Part shown: in pieces, positions 24,855-32,640 of the stretch
How the letters are laid out: each line of letters begins with the position of its first letter
How positions within the stretch are numbered: the first letter of the stretch is position 1
Assembly: GCF_018362775.1 (NCBI RefSeq)
Contig: NZ_JAGYXY010000001.1
Span: forward strand, 759,126-823,125
DNA length: 64,000 bases
Origin: Alistipes montrealensis
GTDB taxonomy: Bacteria; Bacteroidota; Bacteroidia; Bacteroidales; Rikenellaceae
Direction: 5' to 3'
Position numbers and translations under genes: made by a program
The notes under the pieces: model-generated
What the model was told of the DNA's origin: nothing
Database searches by the model: none
What the model saw: the letters and a program-made list of their open reading frames with translations, nothing else

Positions 24855-26999
24855 TCAATCATAGAATCCCCACGAGATACCGATTTTGAACATGCCCGGA
24901 TTCAGCGGATAACGAGCCGCCGAGAAATATTCTCCGTTACCGAACAGTCCTTTATTCACATGCTGATATTTCAAGAATATCCGCATTCTCTTCCACTTTC
25001 CCATAACGAAAGCGTCCATGTAGGGATAATTCCCCACTTCGACCTCCCGTTGGTTGTAATACACCGACAGAGCCGGATTGTAACTGGGCGCATAATACCT
25101 GGTATTATAGCGTCCGTCCAGACCGATCTGCAAGCGCAGCACATCGCGCACGACCCAAAATTCGTAGTAATACGAAAGGAATGCGCTCAAAAGCGGAACG
25201 GGTACAACATCTTGATCCGTACTCCACTGCAACAATACCCTGTTGTCCAAATGAAGTCCGCCTAAGCGGAAATCTTTGCGAGCATACACACTCGTGAGGC
25301 TTACGTTTCCGCTGTGCTGGGCGACGTTACTGTCCGACGCGTAGTAAATCTTGTCGGAGATGACTCCCTGCCACGCCCCCGCTTCGAATGCGAAATCGGG
25401 AACCAAAAACTTGACCTCGAACCGAGTTTCATTCTCCTTACTTAAAGGAGTGTTCCATATATAATGGTTCGAGAATAGATTCTCCTGCCAGTAGTTCGGC
25501 GAACGGCGGTCCATCGAGAACCGGCCTTCGAGAATCAGGGGGTGTCCGCGGAGCGATCCTTTCAGCGCGAGGTGCGCGCCGATCGAAAGGTCTCCGCCTC
25601 TGTATCCCGACGGGTAGAATTTGAGATTTCCGTCCCAGTCGACATATTTCTTTATCTTTCCGCTGACGGAGCCGTAAAAGAAGTAACTCGTTTTGTTGAC
25701 CTTCGTATACTTTCCCGTCAGGAAATCTTTCAGTTCGAATTGCGAATAGGTATGCATGTCGATCCCGACGCCGGCGTCGAGTGTTCCCACGATCCCGTTC
25801 CGGTCCCAGGGCTGCGCCTGGACGAAGAACCGGTTCGAGATGTTACGCTCGTAGATCGAGTCGCGCGTCTCCAGCGGATTGATGTACCAGTTCTCGTAGT
25901 AATTGCCCTCCGCAGAGACGAAGTCGCCGTTTTCGTCCCGGTGGTCGCGTTCGTTCGTATAGGGTGCGTTCTTGTCGGTGTAGATTTTGCTCCACGAACT
26001 GTATTCGAACGAATGGCCGACGTACACCGCCGAAAGGTTCGCCATCGAAAAATCGCTCTCCGTAAGCCGCTGCAACGGGATACCGTAAGACTGCGTGACG
26101 AAGAAGGCGTTGTTGCGGTAAAGGTTCGTAGCCTCGGCGTCAGCCAGACGCATCGGCACGCCCGAAGGCATTTCGAACGTCGTGTCCGCAATGGCCCATT
26201 CACCGACCACGCCACCGTTTTCCTGCTGCTCGATATGGTTGTTGTAGTACCCCGCATGGACCGAATAGCGCTTGCCCGTGTGGCTGACCGCCACGGCGAG
26301 GTTGTGGTTCTTGGTTCGCGACCAGACATACTGGCCGCGCGTACCTCGCGATTTGTAATCGACGTTGAAACCCGTCGTCGGGGAGATGTTCTGCGCATGC
26401 ATGATCCCGAAATTCTCCTCGCGGAAACGCTTCTGCCCCGACTCTGCGTAGTTCATGCGGATTATCGGCTTCTTCGTATTGTAGAAGGGCACGTTTTCCA
26501 TATCGTAGGTATACGCATAATAGGGACTCGCAAAACTGAAGTCAAAGAACTGCGGACGCCGGAAATAGTTCAGCGGCAGCGACGTTTGGCCCAAAGCGCC
26601 CTGGGCGATGTCGCCCACGTCTTCCCGGTAGAACGGATAGTCGATCCGGTAATCGGTCAGCGTGGTGTCCAGCGGCCCGATCTCGACGCGGTTGAAATCG
26701 CGGCTCACGTGCCATTTGAAGTTGTTCAGCGCGCGGATCGAATCGCTGAAAAAATAAGATTCGAGCGGCTTGCGGATTTTACGCTCCTTTTTGGTGGTAT
26801 CCTGCGGCGGCTGGTCCTCCCCCTCCTCGCCTTCCGGGGTTTCGTAGGGGTTGTTACCGTAGAGATTGCCCGTCTGGCCGTTGCGCTGGGCACGCTGGAG
26901 GGTCTTCGCATCAAAGCCCTGGGAACGCACCCCCTGAGGTACTGCAAAAAACAGACCGAACAGGAGCGTCAGCAATATGCGGTTCGATAATCTCGACAT
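24855..26999 (-). CDS. Putative porin, large outer-membrane beta-barrel
   Basis: A 714-residue protein from the ATG at 26999; a TTG start three codons earlier is possible but not needed. The signal peptide ends near GVRSQ. Residues 45-70 are a charged, Pro/Glu-rich linker (TPEGEEGEDQPPQDTTKK). The rest is barrel-like with many aromatic strand ends (RRPQFFDFSFASPYYAYTYD, RGQYVWSRTKNHNLAVAVSH) and the closing PLNPGMFKIGISWGFYD. It resembles the 'putative porin' family (Porin_10) widespread in Bacteroidetes. It follows pssA by 57 bases on the same strand and precedes the transglycosylase, so an envelope-maintenance operon is likely. Transport substrate unknown. Confidence 0.82.
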   Translation of the reverse strand: MSRLSNRILLTLLFGLFFAVPQGVRSQGFDAKTLQRAQRNGQTGNLYGNNPYETPEGEEGEDQPPQDTTKKERKIRKPLESYFFSDSIRALNNFKWHVSRDFNRVEIGPLDTTLTDYRIDYPFYREDVGDIAQGALGQTSLPLNYFRRPQFFDFSFASPYYAYTYDMENVPFYNTKKPIIRMNYAESGQKRFREENFGIMHAQNISPTTGFNVDYKSRGTRGQYVWSRTKNHNLAVAVSHTGKRYSVHAGYYNNHIEQQENGGVVGEWAIADTTFEMPSGVPMRLADAEATNLYRNNAFFVTQSYGIPLQRLTESDFSMANLSAVYVGHSFEYSSWSKIYTDKNAPYTNERDHRDENGDFVSAEGNYYENWYINPLETRDSIYERNISNRFFVQAQPWDRNGIVGTLDAGVGIDMHTYSQFELKDFLTGKYTKVNKTSYFFYGSVSGKIKKYVDWDGNLKFYPSGYRGGDLSIGAHLALKGSLRGHPLILEGRFSMDRRSPNYWQENLFSNHYIWNTPLSKENETRFEVKFLVPDFAFEAGAWQGVISDKIYYASDSNVAQHSGNVSLTSVYARKDFRLGGLHLDNRVLLQWSTDQDVVPVPLLSAFLSYYYEFWVVRDVLRLQIGLDGRYNTRYYAPSYNPALSVYYNQREVEVGNYPYMDAFVMGKWKRMRIFLKYQHVNKGLFGNGEYFSAARYPLNPGMFKIGISWGFYD

Positions 27000-27056
27000 G
27001 TCAGCCAAAGAGCGGAAATCCGCGGCAAATATAATTAAAAAAATTTAAATATACAA

Positions 27057-27776
27057 CTATTCGGCTTTCCCACAGCCTTTTGTCCGGCAGGCAAGCCCCC
27101 GCACGAGCGAAACGAGAATATACAGCACGATGACCGCCGGCACGGCGTAACCGCGCAGGAGGACAGCCATCACGACGGCTGCGACAATAAATCCGTAACG
27201 CAGTTCGTTTCCTTTCCAACCGAAGCCGTGAAACTTGAGGGCGAACATCCTCACGTTCGAAATCATCAGCAGCCCCACGACCACCGCAATGGCCAGAATC
27301 GCCTCACGCGGAAGTTCCAACCCATTGGTTTCGAACAATAGCCCCAGCGAACCGCAGAGCATCGCCGCCGCCGGGCTGGGCAATCCGCAGAATTCCGTGC
27401 GCTGCGTATCGTCGATATTGAACTTCGCCAGCCGCAGCGCGGCGCAGGCCGTAAAAACAAAAACGATCAGCCCCGGATACCCCTCCGGCAGCCAGACGCC
27501 CGGCATCCGCTGATAAAGCGAATACATGATCGCCGCGGGAGCCAGTCCGAACGAAATATCGTCGGCCAGCGAATCGAGCTGCAACCCGATAGGCGAACTC
27601 TGGTTGAGCAGGCGCGCCACGAAGCCGTCGAAAAAGTCGAACACGGCGGCCAGAACCATCAGGCCGAAGGCCAGCTTCAGGTCGCCCCAAACCAGCGCCG
27701 AAACCACTGCGACCGAACCGCAGAGCAGGTTCGAAAGAGTCAGCAGATTGGGTATCGTGAATAATTTGATTTTCAT
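27057..27776 (-). CDS. pssA: CDP-diacylglycerol-serine O-phosphatidyltransferase
   Basis: A 239-residue membrane enzyme from the ATG at 27776; an upstream in-frame ATG at 27812 falls at the predicted promoter. The CDP-alcohol phosphotransferase signature is complete: DFFDGFVAR followed by SPIGLQLDSLAD, giving D-x2-D-G-x2-A-R...G-x3-D-x3-D. Several hydrophobic segments surround it. It makes phosphatidylserine from CDP-diacylglycerol and serine, the precursor of phosphatidylethanolamine. It is divergent from manC over 87 bases and leads the minus-strand unit with the porin and transglycosylase genes. Confidence 0.95.
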   Translation of the reverse strand: MKIKLFTIPNLLTLSNLLCGSVAVVSALVWGDLKLAFGLMVLAAVFDFFDGFVARLLNQSSPIGLQLDSLADDISFGLAPAAIMYSLYQRMPGVWLPEGYPGLIVFVFTACAALRLAKFNIDDTQRTEFCGLPSPAAAMLCGSLGLLFETNGLELPREAILAIAVVVGLLMISNVRMFALKFHGFGWKGNELRYGFIVAAVVMAVLLRGYAVPAVIVLYILVSLVRGLACRTKGCGKAE

Positions 27777-27809
27777 TCCCAGGGCGAAAATTAATTTTCC
27801 AATAGGCGG

Positions 27810-27817
27810 CAAAGTTA
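27810..27817 (-). promoter_or_regulatory. -7 box for pssA
   Basis: TAACTTTG on the minus strand fits TAnnTTTG, 34 bases before the chosen pssA ATG. No clear -33 TTTG was found at the usual distance. Confidence 0.5.
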
Positions 27818-27829
27818 CTAAAATATTTT

Positions 27830-27837
27830 TATCTTTG
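27830..27837 (+). promoter_or_regulatory. -7 box for manC
   Basis: TATCTTTG fits TAnnTTTG and lies 26 bases before the manC start, 12 bases from the divergent pssA box. Confidence 0.55.
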
Positions 27838-27863
27838 TCGAAGTTAACTCCATATAATAACTC

Positions 27864-28937
27864 ATGGCTAACAATAAATATTGTGTCATCATGGCGGGCG
27901 GCATCGGATCACGCTTCTGGCCCAAAAGCCGGCAGTCGATGCCCAAGCAGTTTCTCGACATCCTCGGAACAGGCAAATCCTTTATCCGCCACACCTACGA
28001 ACGCTTTGCAAAGATGGTTCCGGCGGAGAATTTCCTCGTGGTGACCAACGACAAATACAAGGGCCTGGTACTGGAACACATTCCGGAAATCGGCGAAAAA
28101 CAGATACTCTGCGAACCGGTAGGGCGCAACACGGCCCCGTGCGTCGCCTATGCGGCCTATACACTGATGAAGCAGAACCCCGACGCCGAAATGATCGTCA
28201 CCCCAGCCGACCACCTGATCCTCAACGAGGACGACTTCCGGGAGATCATCGCCGAATGCCTCGCCTTTGCATCGGAACACGATGCACTGATGACCGTGGG
28301 CATCAAGCCCACGCGTCCCGACACGGGCTACGGCTATATCCAGGTCTCGGACAACAATCCGATCAGCAAGGTCAAATGCTTCACCGAAAAGCCCGACCTC
28401 GAACTGGCCCAGGTTTTCCTGCAATCCGGGGAGTTCTATTGGAACTCGGGCATCTTCATCTGGAAGGTGCGCTCGATCGTCGAAGCCTTCGAAAAGTATC
28501 TCCCCGAACACCACGCACTGTTCAGCGGCGTGATGCGCGCCATCGGGACCGACGCCGAACGCAACGTCGTGGAGATCGCCTTCTCGGAGTGCCGCGCCAT
28601 CTCGATCGATTACGGCATCATGGAGAAGGCCGACAACGTCTATGTCCGCTGCGGCGAGTTCGGCTGGAGCGACGTAGGAACGTGGGGATCGGTCTACCAG
28701 CACTCGCGCAAGGACCGTTACGCCAATGCCATTCCCGAGAACGGCTGCTACCTCTACGAAACACGCAGTTCGATCGTCTCGCTCCCGAAGGACAAGATCG
28801 CCGTGATCAGCGGCCTGAAGGAGTATATCGTCGTCGACACGGACGACGTGCTGCTGATCTGTCCCCGCTCCGAAGAGCAGAACATCAAAAAATTCATCGA
28901 CGAAGTCAAGTTCCACAACGGAGACAAACACATCTGA
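27864..28937 (+). CDS. manC: Mannose-1-phosphate guanylyltransferase
   Basis: A 357-residue soluble nucleotidyltransferase. The GTP-binding signature MAGGIGSRFWPKSRQSMPKQ is at residues 10-29. FTEKP (about 173) and the FYWNSGIFIW substrate loop (about 191) are in place. It makes GDP-mannose from mannose-1-phosphate and GTP for surface polysaccharide, O-antigen or fucose synthesis. The length fits the single-domain form without the phosphomannose isomerase fusion. It is not in a polysaccharide cluster here; its neighbours are pssA (divergent) and murF. Its stop codon lies inside a perfect 35-bp palindrome. Confidence 0.96.
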   Translation: MANNKYCVIMAGGIGSRFWPKSRQSMPKQFLDILGTGKSFIRHTYERFAKMVPAENFLVVTNDKYKGLVLEHIPEIGEKQILCEPVGRNTAPCVAYAAYTLMKQNPDAEMIVTPADHLILNEDDFREIIAECLAFASEHDALMTVGIKPTRPDTGYGYIQVSDNNPISKVKCFTEKPDLELAQVFLQSGEFYWNSGIFIWKVRSIVEAFEKYLPEHHALFSGVMRAIGTDAERNVVEIAFSECRAISIDYGIMEKADNVYVRCGEFGWSDVGTWGSVYQHSRKDRYANAIPENGCYLYETRSSIVSLPKDKIAVISGLKEYIVVDTDDVLLICPRSEEQNIKKFIDEVKFHNGDKHI

Positions 28938-28959
28938 TTCAATGAATCAGATGTGTTTG
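28925..28959. terminator. 35-bp near-perfect palindrome over the manC stop codon
   Basis: Arms of 17 bases, CAAACACATCTGATTCA and TGAATCAGATGTGTTTG, flank a single central A. In RNA this makes a long hairpin that contains the TGA at 28935-28937. Only a short T stretch is present at its 3' side, so it may act as a terminator, as mRNA protection or as a protein site. Confidence 0.6.
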
Positions 28960-28984
28960 GACTCTATACGACATTCCTTCCGAA

Positions 28985-29008
28985 TCCCCCTTCCGCAGGG
29001 GGACTTTT
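28985..29008 (+). terminator. Terminator-like hairpin between manC and murF
   Basis: TCCCCCT and AGGGGGA pair around TCCGC and are followed by CTTTT. The hairpin ends 14 bases before the murF ATG, so it could also attenuate murF. Confidence 0.6.
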
Positions 29009-29021
29009 AACAAAACCTTCC

Positions 29022-30275
29022 ATGTCCGAACTATACGACCTTTTCAGCAAATACCCCCGTATCTCGACCGACACGCGCCGGATCGAACCGGATTCGATCT
29101 TTTTCGCCCTGCGGGGCGCCACGTTCGACGGCAACCGCTTCGTTCTGGAAGCGTTGGAAAAAGGCGCGGCATATGCCGTCTCCGACAGTCCGGAGGTCGC
29201 GGCTTCCGATGAACACCAGCGCATCCTGCTCGTCGACGACACGCTGAAAGCCTTGCAGGACCTCGCCCGCGAGCACCGCCGGGCACTCGGGATTCCGATC
29301 CTCGCCATCTCGGGCAGCAACGGCAAAACCACCACGAAGGAACTCGTCAGCCGCGTGCTGGCCGAGCGGTTCGAAGTCTACGCCACCCACGGCAACCTCA
29401 ACAACCACATCGGCGTTCCGCTGACGCTGCTCTCGATGACCCGCGACACGGAGTTCGGCGTGGTGGAGATGGGCGCGAGCGCCTGCGGCGAACTGGCCCT
29501 GCTGGCGTCGATCGCCGAACCGAACTACGGGACCCTGACCAACATCGGCATGGCCCACCTGCTGGGCTTCGGGGGACCAGAGGGCGTGCGCCGCGGCAAA
29601 GGCGAGTTGTTCGACTTCCTCGCGGCAAACGGAGGCCACGCCTTCGTTCCGGCCGACGACGAAATCCTGACGAGCATGGCCTCCGAGCGCGACTCGCTGG
29701 CTACCGAATATTACTCCGTATCGCTGGCCGACGGCGTCGAGAACCACCTGGACGGCAGCTACAACCGGTTCAACATCGCGGCGGCTGTCGCCATAGGACG
29801 CTATTTCGACGTTCCCGACGAACGCATCCGCCACGCCATTGCCGGCTACGTCCCCGACAACAACCGCTCGCAGCGGGTCGAAACGGCCCGCAACACGCTC
29901 GTTGCCGACTGTTACAACGCCAATCCGTCGAGCATGCGGGCTTCGGTCGGGAATTTTTTGGCCGAACCGCTCGGAGAACGCTGTCGCCGGGTGCTGATCC
30001 TGGGCGACATGCTCGAACTGGGCGAGTGGTCCGAACACGAACACGCCGCGATCATCTCGCTGGCGGCGCAGAATCCCGCGGCGGAACTGCTGCTCGTCGG
30101 CTCCGAATTTGCCAAAGCCTACGACAACCTCGCGGAAAAGCCGGCCAACGTCACGCTCTGCCCCACACGCGACGACCTGCTTTCGCTGCTGAAAGTCTCC
30201 CCCGTGGAGAATGCCCTCGTGCTGATCAAAGGCTCGCACGGCATAGGGCTAGACCGGGTACTGGAAGCTCTCTGA
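29022..30275 (+). CDS. murF: UDP-N-acetylmuramoyl-tripeptide-D-alanyl-D-alanine ligase
   Basis: A 417-residue Mur ligase from the ATG at 29022; a longer frame from 28953 would include both hairpins. The ATP loop ISGSNGKTTTKELV lies near residue 100. VVEMGASACGEL and NHIGVPLTLL follow, and the C-terminal domain has DNNRSQRVET and DCYNANPSSMRAS, typical of MurF. It adds D-Ala-D-Ala to the UDP-MurNAc-tripeptide in the cytoplasm. It stands apart from the usual mur cluster, and a GH123-like lipoprotein gene follows after 55 bases. Confidence 0.95.
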   Translation: MSELYDLFSKYPRISTDTRRIEPDSIFFALRGATFDGNRFVLEALEKGAAYAVSDSPEVAASDEHQRILLVDDTLKALQDLAREHRRALGIPILAISGSNGKTTTKELVSRVLAERFEVYATHGNLNNHIGVPLTLLSMTRDTEFGVVEMGASACGELALLASIAEPNYGTLTNIGMAHLLGFGGPEGVRRGKGELFDFLAANGGHAFVPADDEILTSMASERDSLATEYYSVSLADGVENHLDGSYNRFNIAAAVAIGRYFDVPDERIRHAIAGYVPDNNRSQRVETARNTLVADCYNANPSSMRASVGNFLAEPLGERCRRVLILGDMLELGEWSEHEHAAIISLAAQNPAAELLLVGSEFAKAYDNLAEKPANVTLCPTRDDLLSLLKVSPVENALVLIKGSHGIGLDRVLEAL

Positions 30276-30330
30276 CCGTATCCGGAAAAACGAATCGGAA
30301 AGCGAACCCCCAATAAACCGTTCTTATCTT

Positions 30331-32070
30331 ATGAAAACACACCTGCTTGCTCTGCCCCTGCTGGCATTGCTCTCCTGCACCGGGACCCCGTCGCAGACGG
30401 CCGTCTCGCATTTCGACTGGACGGAACCGGCCGATCCGCAGGGTGAGAATCCCGAAGCGTGGACCGGGATCGAAACTCCCGTCGTCTCGTTCGGCTCGAC
30501 AGACCTCCGCTATCCCCGCACGACGCCCTACGAAGACGCCGTTACGAACGAAGCGACCCTCACAGGCTGGCGCGGCGAGAAAGTCTCGGCCCAGGCGGTC
30601 GTCTCCGCTCCCGCGGCTGTCGACGGTTTGACCTGCACAGCAAGTGATTTTCGTGCGGCCGACGGCGCTAAACTCGCCGGCATCACCCGTGTGCGCTTCG
30701 TGAAATACGTCGTCAGCGACCGTTTCCTGCCCGATCAGGCGTGCGGCGCCCGGCCGGCAAACAATCCGGCGCACCTCGAAGCGGACCTGCTCGACGAGGC
30801 CGCCTCATTCGACATGCCCGCCCGGTCGACCCGTCCCCTCTGGATTACGGTCGACATCCCGCGCGACGCCGCCCCCGGACACTATACCTCCCAGATCAAC
30901 GTGAAGGGCAAAGGCGTCGACGAAACGCTGACCCTGCACCTGAACGTTACGGAACGTACCCTACCCGCTCCCTCCGAGTGGGCCTACCACCTCGACCTGT
31001 GGCAGCATCCGGCTGCCGTGGCGCGCGTCGAAGGGGTTCCCGTCTGGAGCGACGAACATTTCGAACGGATGCGGCCGACGATGCAACAACTCGCCGACGC
31101 CGGGCAGAAGGTCATCACGGCGACGCTCAACAAGGAGCCTTGGAACAACCAGTGCTATGACGCCTATGCCGATATGATCGTCTGGACACGTCTTGCGGAC
31201 GGTACGTGGGAGTACGACTTCACGGTTTTCGACCGCTGGGTAGAGTTTATGCTCGAACTGGGTATCGGCAAGTATATCAACTGCTACTCGATGCTGCCGT
31301 GGAACAACATGCTCCACTACAAGGACGCCGTAACGGGCGAATTCGTCGATGTCAAGGCCGATCCGGGCACGCCTGCTTTCCGCGAGATGTGGAGCCCGTT
31401 CCTGCCCGCCTTCGCCGATCACCTCCGCCGGAAAGGATGGCTCGACATCACCAACATCGCCATGGACGAACGCTCCCCCGAAGTAATGGCCGAAGCGACC
31501 GCCCTGCTCAAAGAGGTCGCCCCTGAACTGGGCATTGCGCTGGCCGACAACCACAAGATCTTCAAGCAGTATCCCTATATCAAGGACATGTGCGCCAGCA
31601 TCTTCGGCCCGATCGAACAGGCCGACATCGCCCAACGCCGCAGCGAAGGCCTCACGACCACGTTCTACGTCTGCTGCTCGTCGGGATTCCCCAATACCTA
31701 TACGTCATCGGCCCCGGCCGAGGCGACCTACCTGAGCTGGTACGCCGCAGCCGAAGATTACGACGGATTCCTGCGCTGGGCCTACAACTCGTGGGTCGAG
31801 GACCCGATCCGCGACTCGCGGTTCCGCACCTGGGCCGCCGGGGATACCTACCTCGTCTATCCCGAAGGCCGCTCGTCGATCCGTTTCGAACGTCTCGTCG
31901 AAGGCATCCAGGACTGGGAGAAAATCCGGTTGCTGAAAACGGAATTCAGCGGCGACGAAGCGAAACTGCAAACCCTCCATAACCTGCTGGAGCCGTTCCG
32001 CTCGTCCGTCGCCTTCGACGGTTGGGAACAAACCCTCCGCAATGCCCGGGCGACGCTGAACACGCTCTGA
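30331..32070 (+). CDS. GH123/DUF4091-type lipoprotein glycosidase
   Basis: A 579-residue lipoprotein (LALLSC, then TGTPSQT). An N-terminal beta-sandwich (residues 60-215, ending LHLNVTERTLPAPSEW) is followed by a TIM-barrel-like domain and the DUF4091-type end (DGFLRWAYNSW, AAGDTYLVYPEGRSSIRFERL, GIQDWEKIRLL). The barrel carries MDERSPE near residue 379. An adjacent Asp-Glu pair in this position is the catalytic pair of GH123 beta-N-acetylgalactosaminidases, which use substrate-assisted catalysis. It probably releases HexNAc residues from host glycans or glycolipids, though DUF4091 proteins with other specificities exist. No SusCD pair is next to it. Strong terminators follow. Confidence 0.8.
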   Translation: MKTHLLALPLLALLSCTGTPSQTAVSHFDWTEPADPQGENPEAWTGIETPVVSFGSTDLRYPRTTPYEDAVTNEATLTGWRGEKVSAQAVVSAPAAVDGLTCTASDFRAADGAKLAGITRVRFVKYVVSDRFLPDQACGARPANNPAHLEADLLDEAASFDMPARSTRPLWITVDIPRDAAPGHYTSQINVKGKGVDETLTLHLNVTERTLPAPSEWAYHLDLWQHPAAVARVEGVPVWSDEHFERMRPTMQQLADAGQKVITATLNKEPWNNQCYDAYADMIVWTRLADGTWEYDFTVFDRWVEFMLELGIGKYINCYSMLPWNNMLHYKDAVTGEFVDVKADPGTPAFREMWSPFLPAFADHLRRKGWLDITNIAMDERSPEVMAEATALLKEVAPELGIALADNHKIFKQYPYIKDMCASIFGPIEQADIAQRRSEGLTTTFYVCCSSGFPNTYTSSAPAEATYLSWYAAAEDYDGFLRWAYNSWVEDPIRDSRFRTWAAGDTYLVYPEGRSSIRFERLVEGIQDWEKIRLLKTEFSGDEAKLQTLHNLLEPFRSSVAFDGWEQTLRNARATLNTL

Positions 32071-32082
32071 TCCGCCCCACGA

Positions 32083-32120
32083 AACTAAACAGGCTGTGCA
32101 ATTGCACAGCCTGTTTAGTT
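32083..32120. terminator. 38-bp perfect palindrome after the GH123-like gene
   Basis: AACTAAACAGGCTGTGCAA is followed immediately by its exact reverse complement, with no spacer. As RNA it forms a long hairpin just after the stop, probably a terminator or 3' end protector. It is symmetric and so could act on either strand. Confidence 0.75.
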
Positions 32121-32200
32121 ATCAATGTTTCAGCACCCTTCCGGGCGGCAGGTCCCAACCGCCGCATCTAGCACCCGACCGCCTCTATTTACGACCCGCC

Positions 32201-32231
32201 GCCCCGTTTTCCGCAGGAACCGGGGCTTTTT
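32201..32231 (+). terminator. Second terminator after the GH123-like gene
   Basis: GCCCCG...TTCC pairs with GGAA...CGGGGC around a short loop with a small internal bulge and runs into TTTTT. The bases between this hairpin and the palindrome at 32083 show no gene. Confidence 0.7.
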
Positions 32232-32256
32232 ACTGCGTATTCTTAAATTATTTTGC

Positions 32257-32264
32257 TATTTTTG
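32257..32264 (+). promoter_or_regulatory. -7 box of the mazG-like/OPT/pepT/nadE unit
   Basis: TATTTTTG fits TAnnTTTG, 27 bases before the ATG at 32292 and just after the terminator at 32201. Confidence 0.6.
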
Positions 32265-32291
32265 TCTCTTGTAAACTTTCAAATCAAAGCC

Positions 32292-32618
32292 ATGACACTC
32301 AACGAATACCAGCAGCACGCCCTCGAAACGGCAATTTACCCCGACGACCGCCGCATCATCTACCCCACGCTCGGACTTACGGGCGAAGCGGGCGAAGTGG
32401 CCGACAAGGTCAAAAAAGTGATTCGCGACGCCCACGAGGAGTTCACCCCCGAGAAGAAACTCGAAATCGTCAAGGAAATCGGCGACGTGCTGTGGTACTG
32501 CGCCACCCTTTCGCGCGACCTTGGCTACGAACTGGACGAGGTGGCGCAGATGAATGTCGACAAACTCCGCTCGCGCATGCAGCGCAACCACATCACCGGC
32601 AGCGGCGACAACCGGTAA
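32292..32618 (+). CDS. MazG-like nucleotide pyrophosphohydrolase
   Basis: A 108-residue cytoplasmic protein from the ATG at 32292; an in-frame start at 32253 would lie upstream of the -7 box. It has the all-alpha NTP-PPase metal site: GLTGEAGEVADKVKK near residue 33 and EIGDVLWYCATL near residue 70 (E-x2-E...E-x2-D). The family hydrolyses nucleoside triphosphates to monophosphates and pyrophosphate, often as a house-cleaning enzyme. It is the single-domain short form. It lies 22 bases before the OPT transporter gene and shares its promoter. Confidence 0.9.
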   Translation: MTLNEYQQHALETAIYPDDRRIIYPTLGLTGEAGEVADKVKKVIRDAHEEFTPEKKLEIVKEIGDVLWYCATLSRDLGYELDEVAQMNVDKLRSRMQRNHITGSGDNR

Positions 32619-32640
32619 TCAAAATCAAAAACGAACATAC

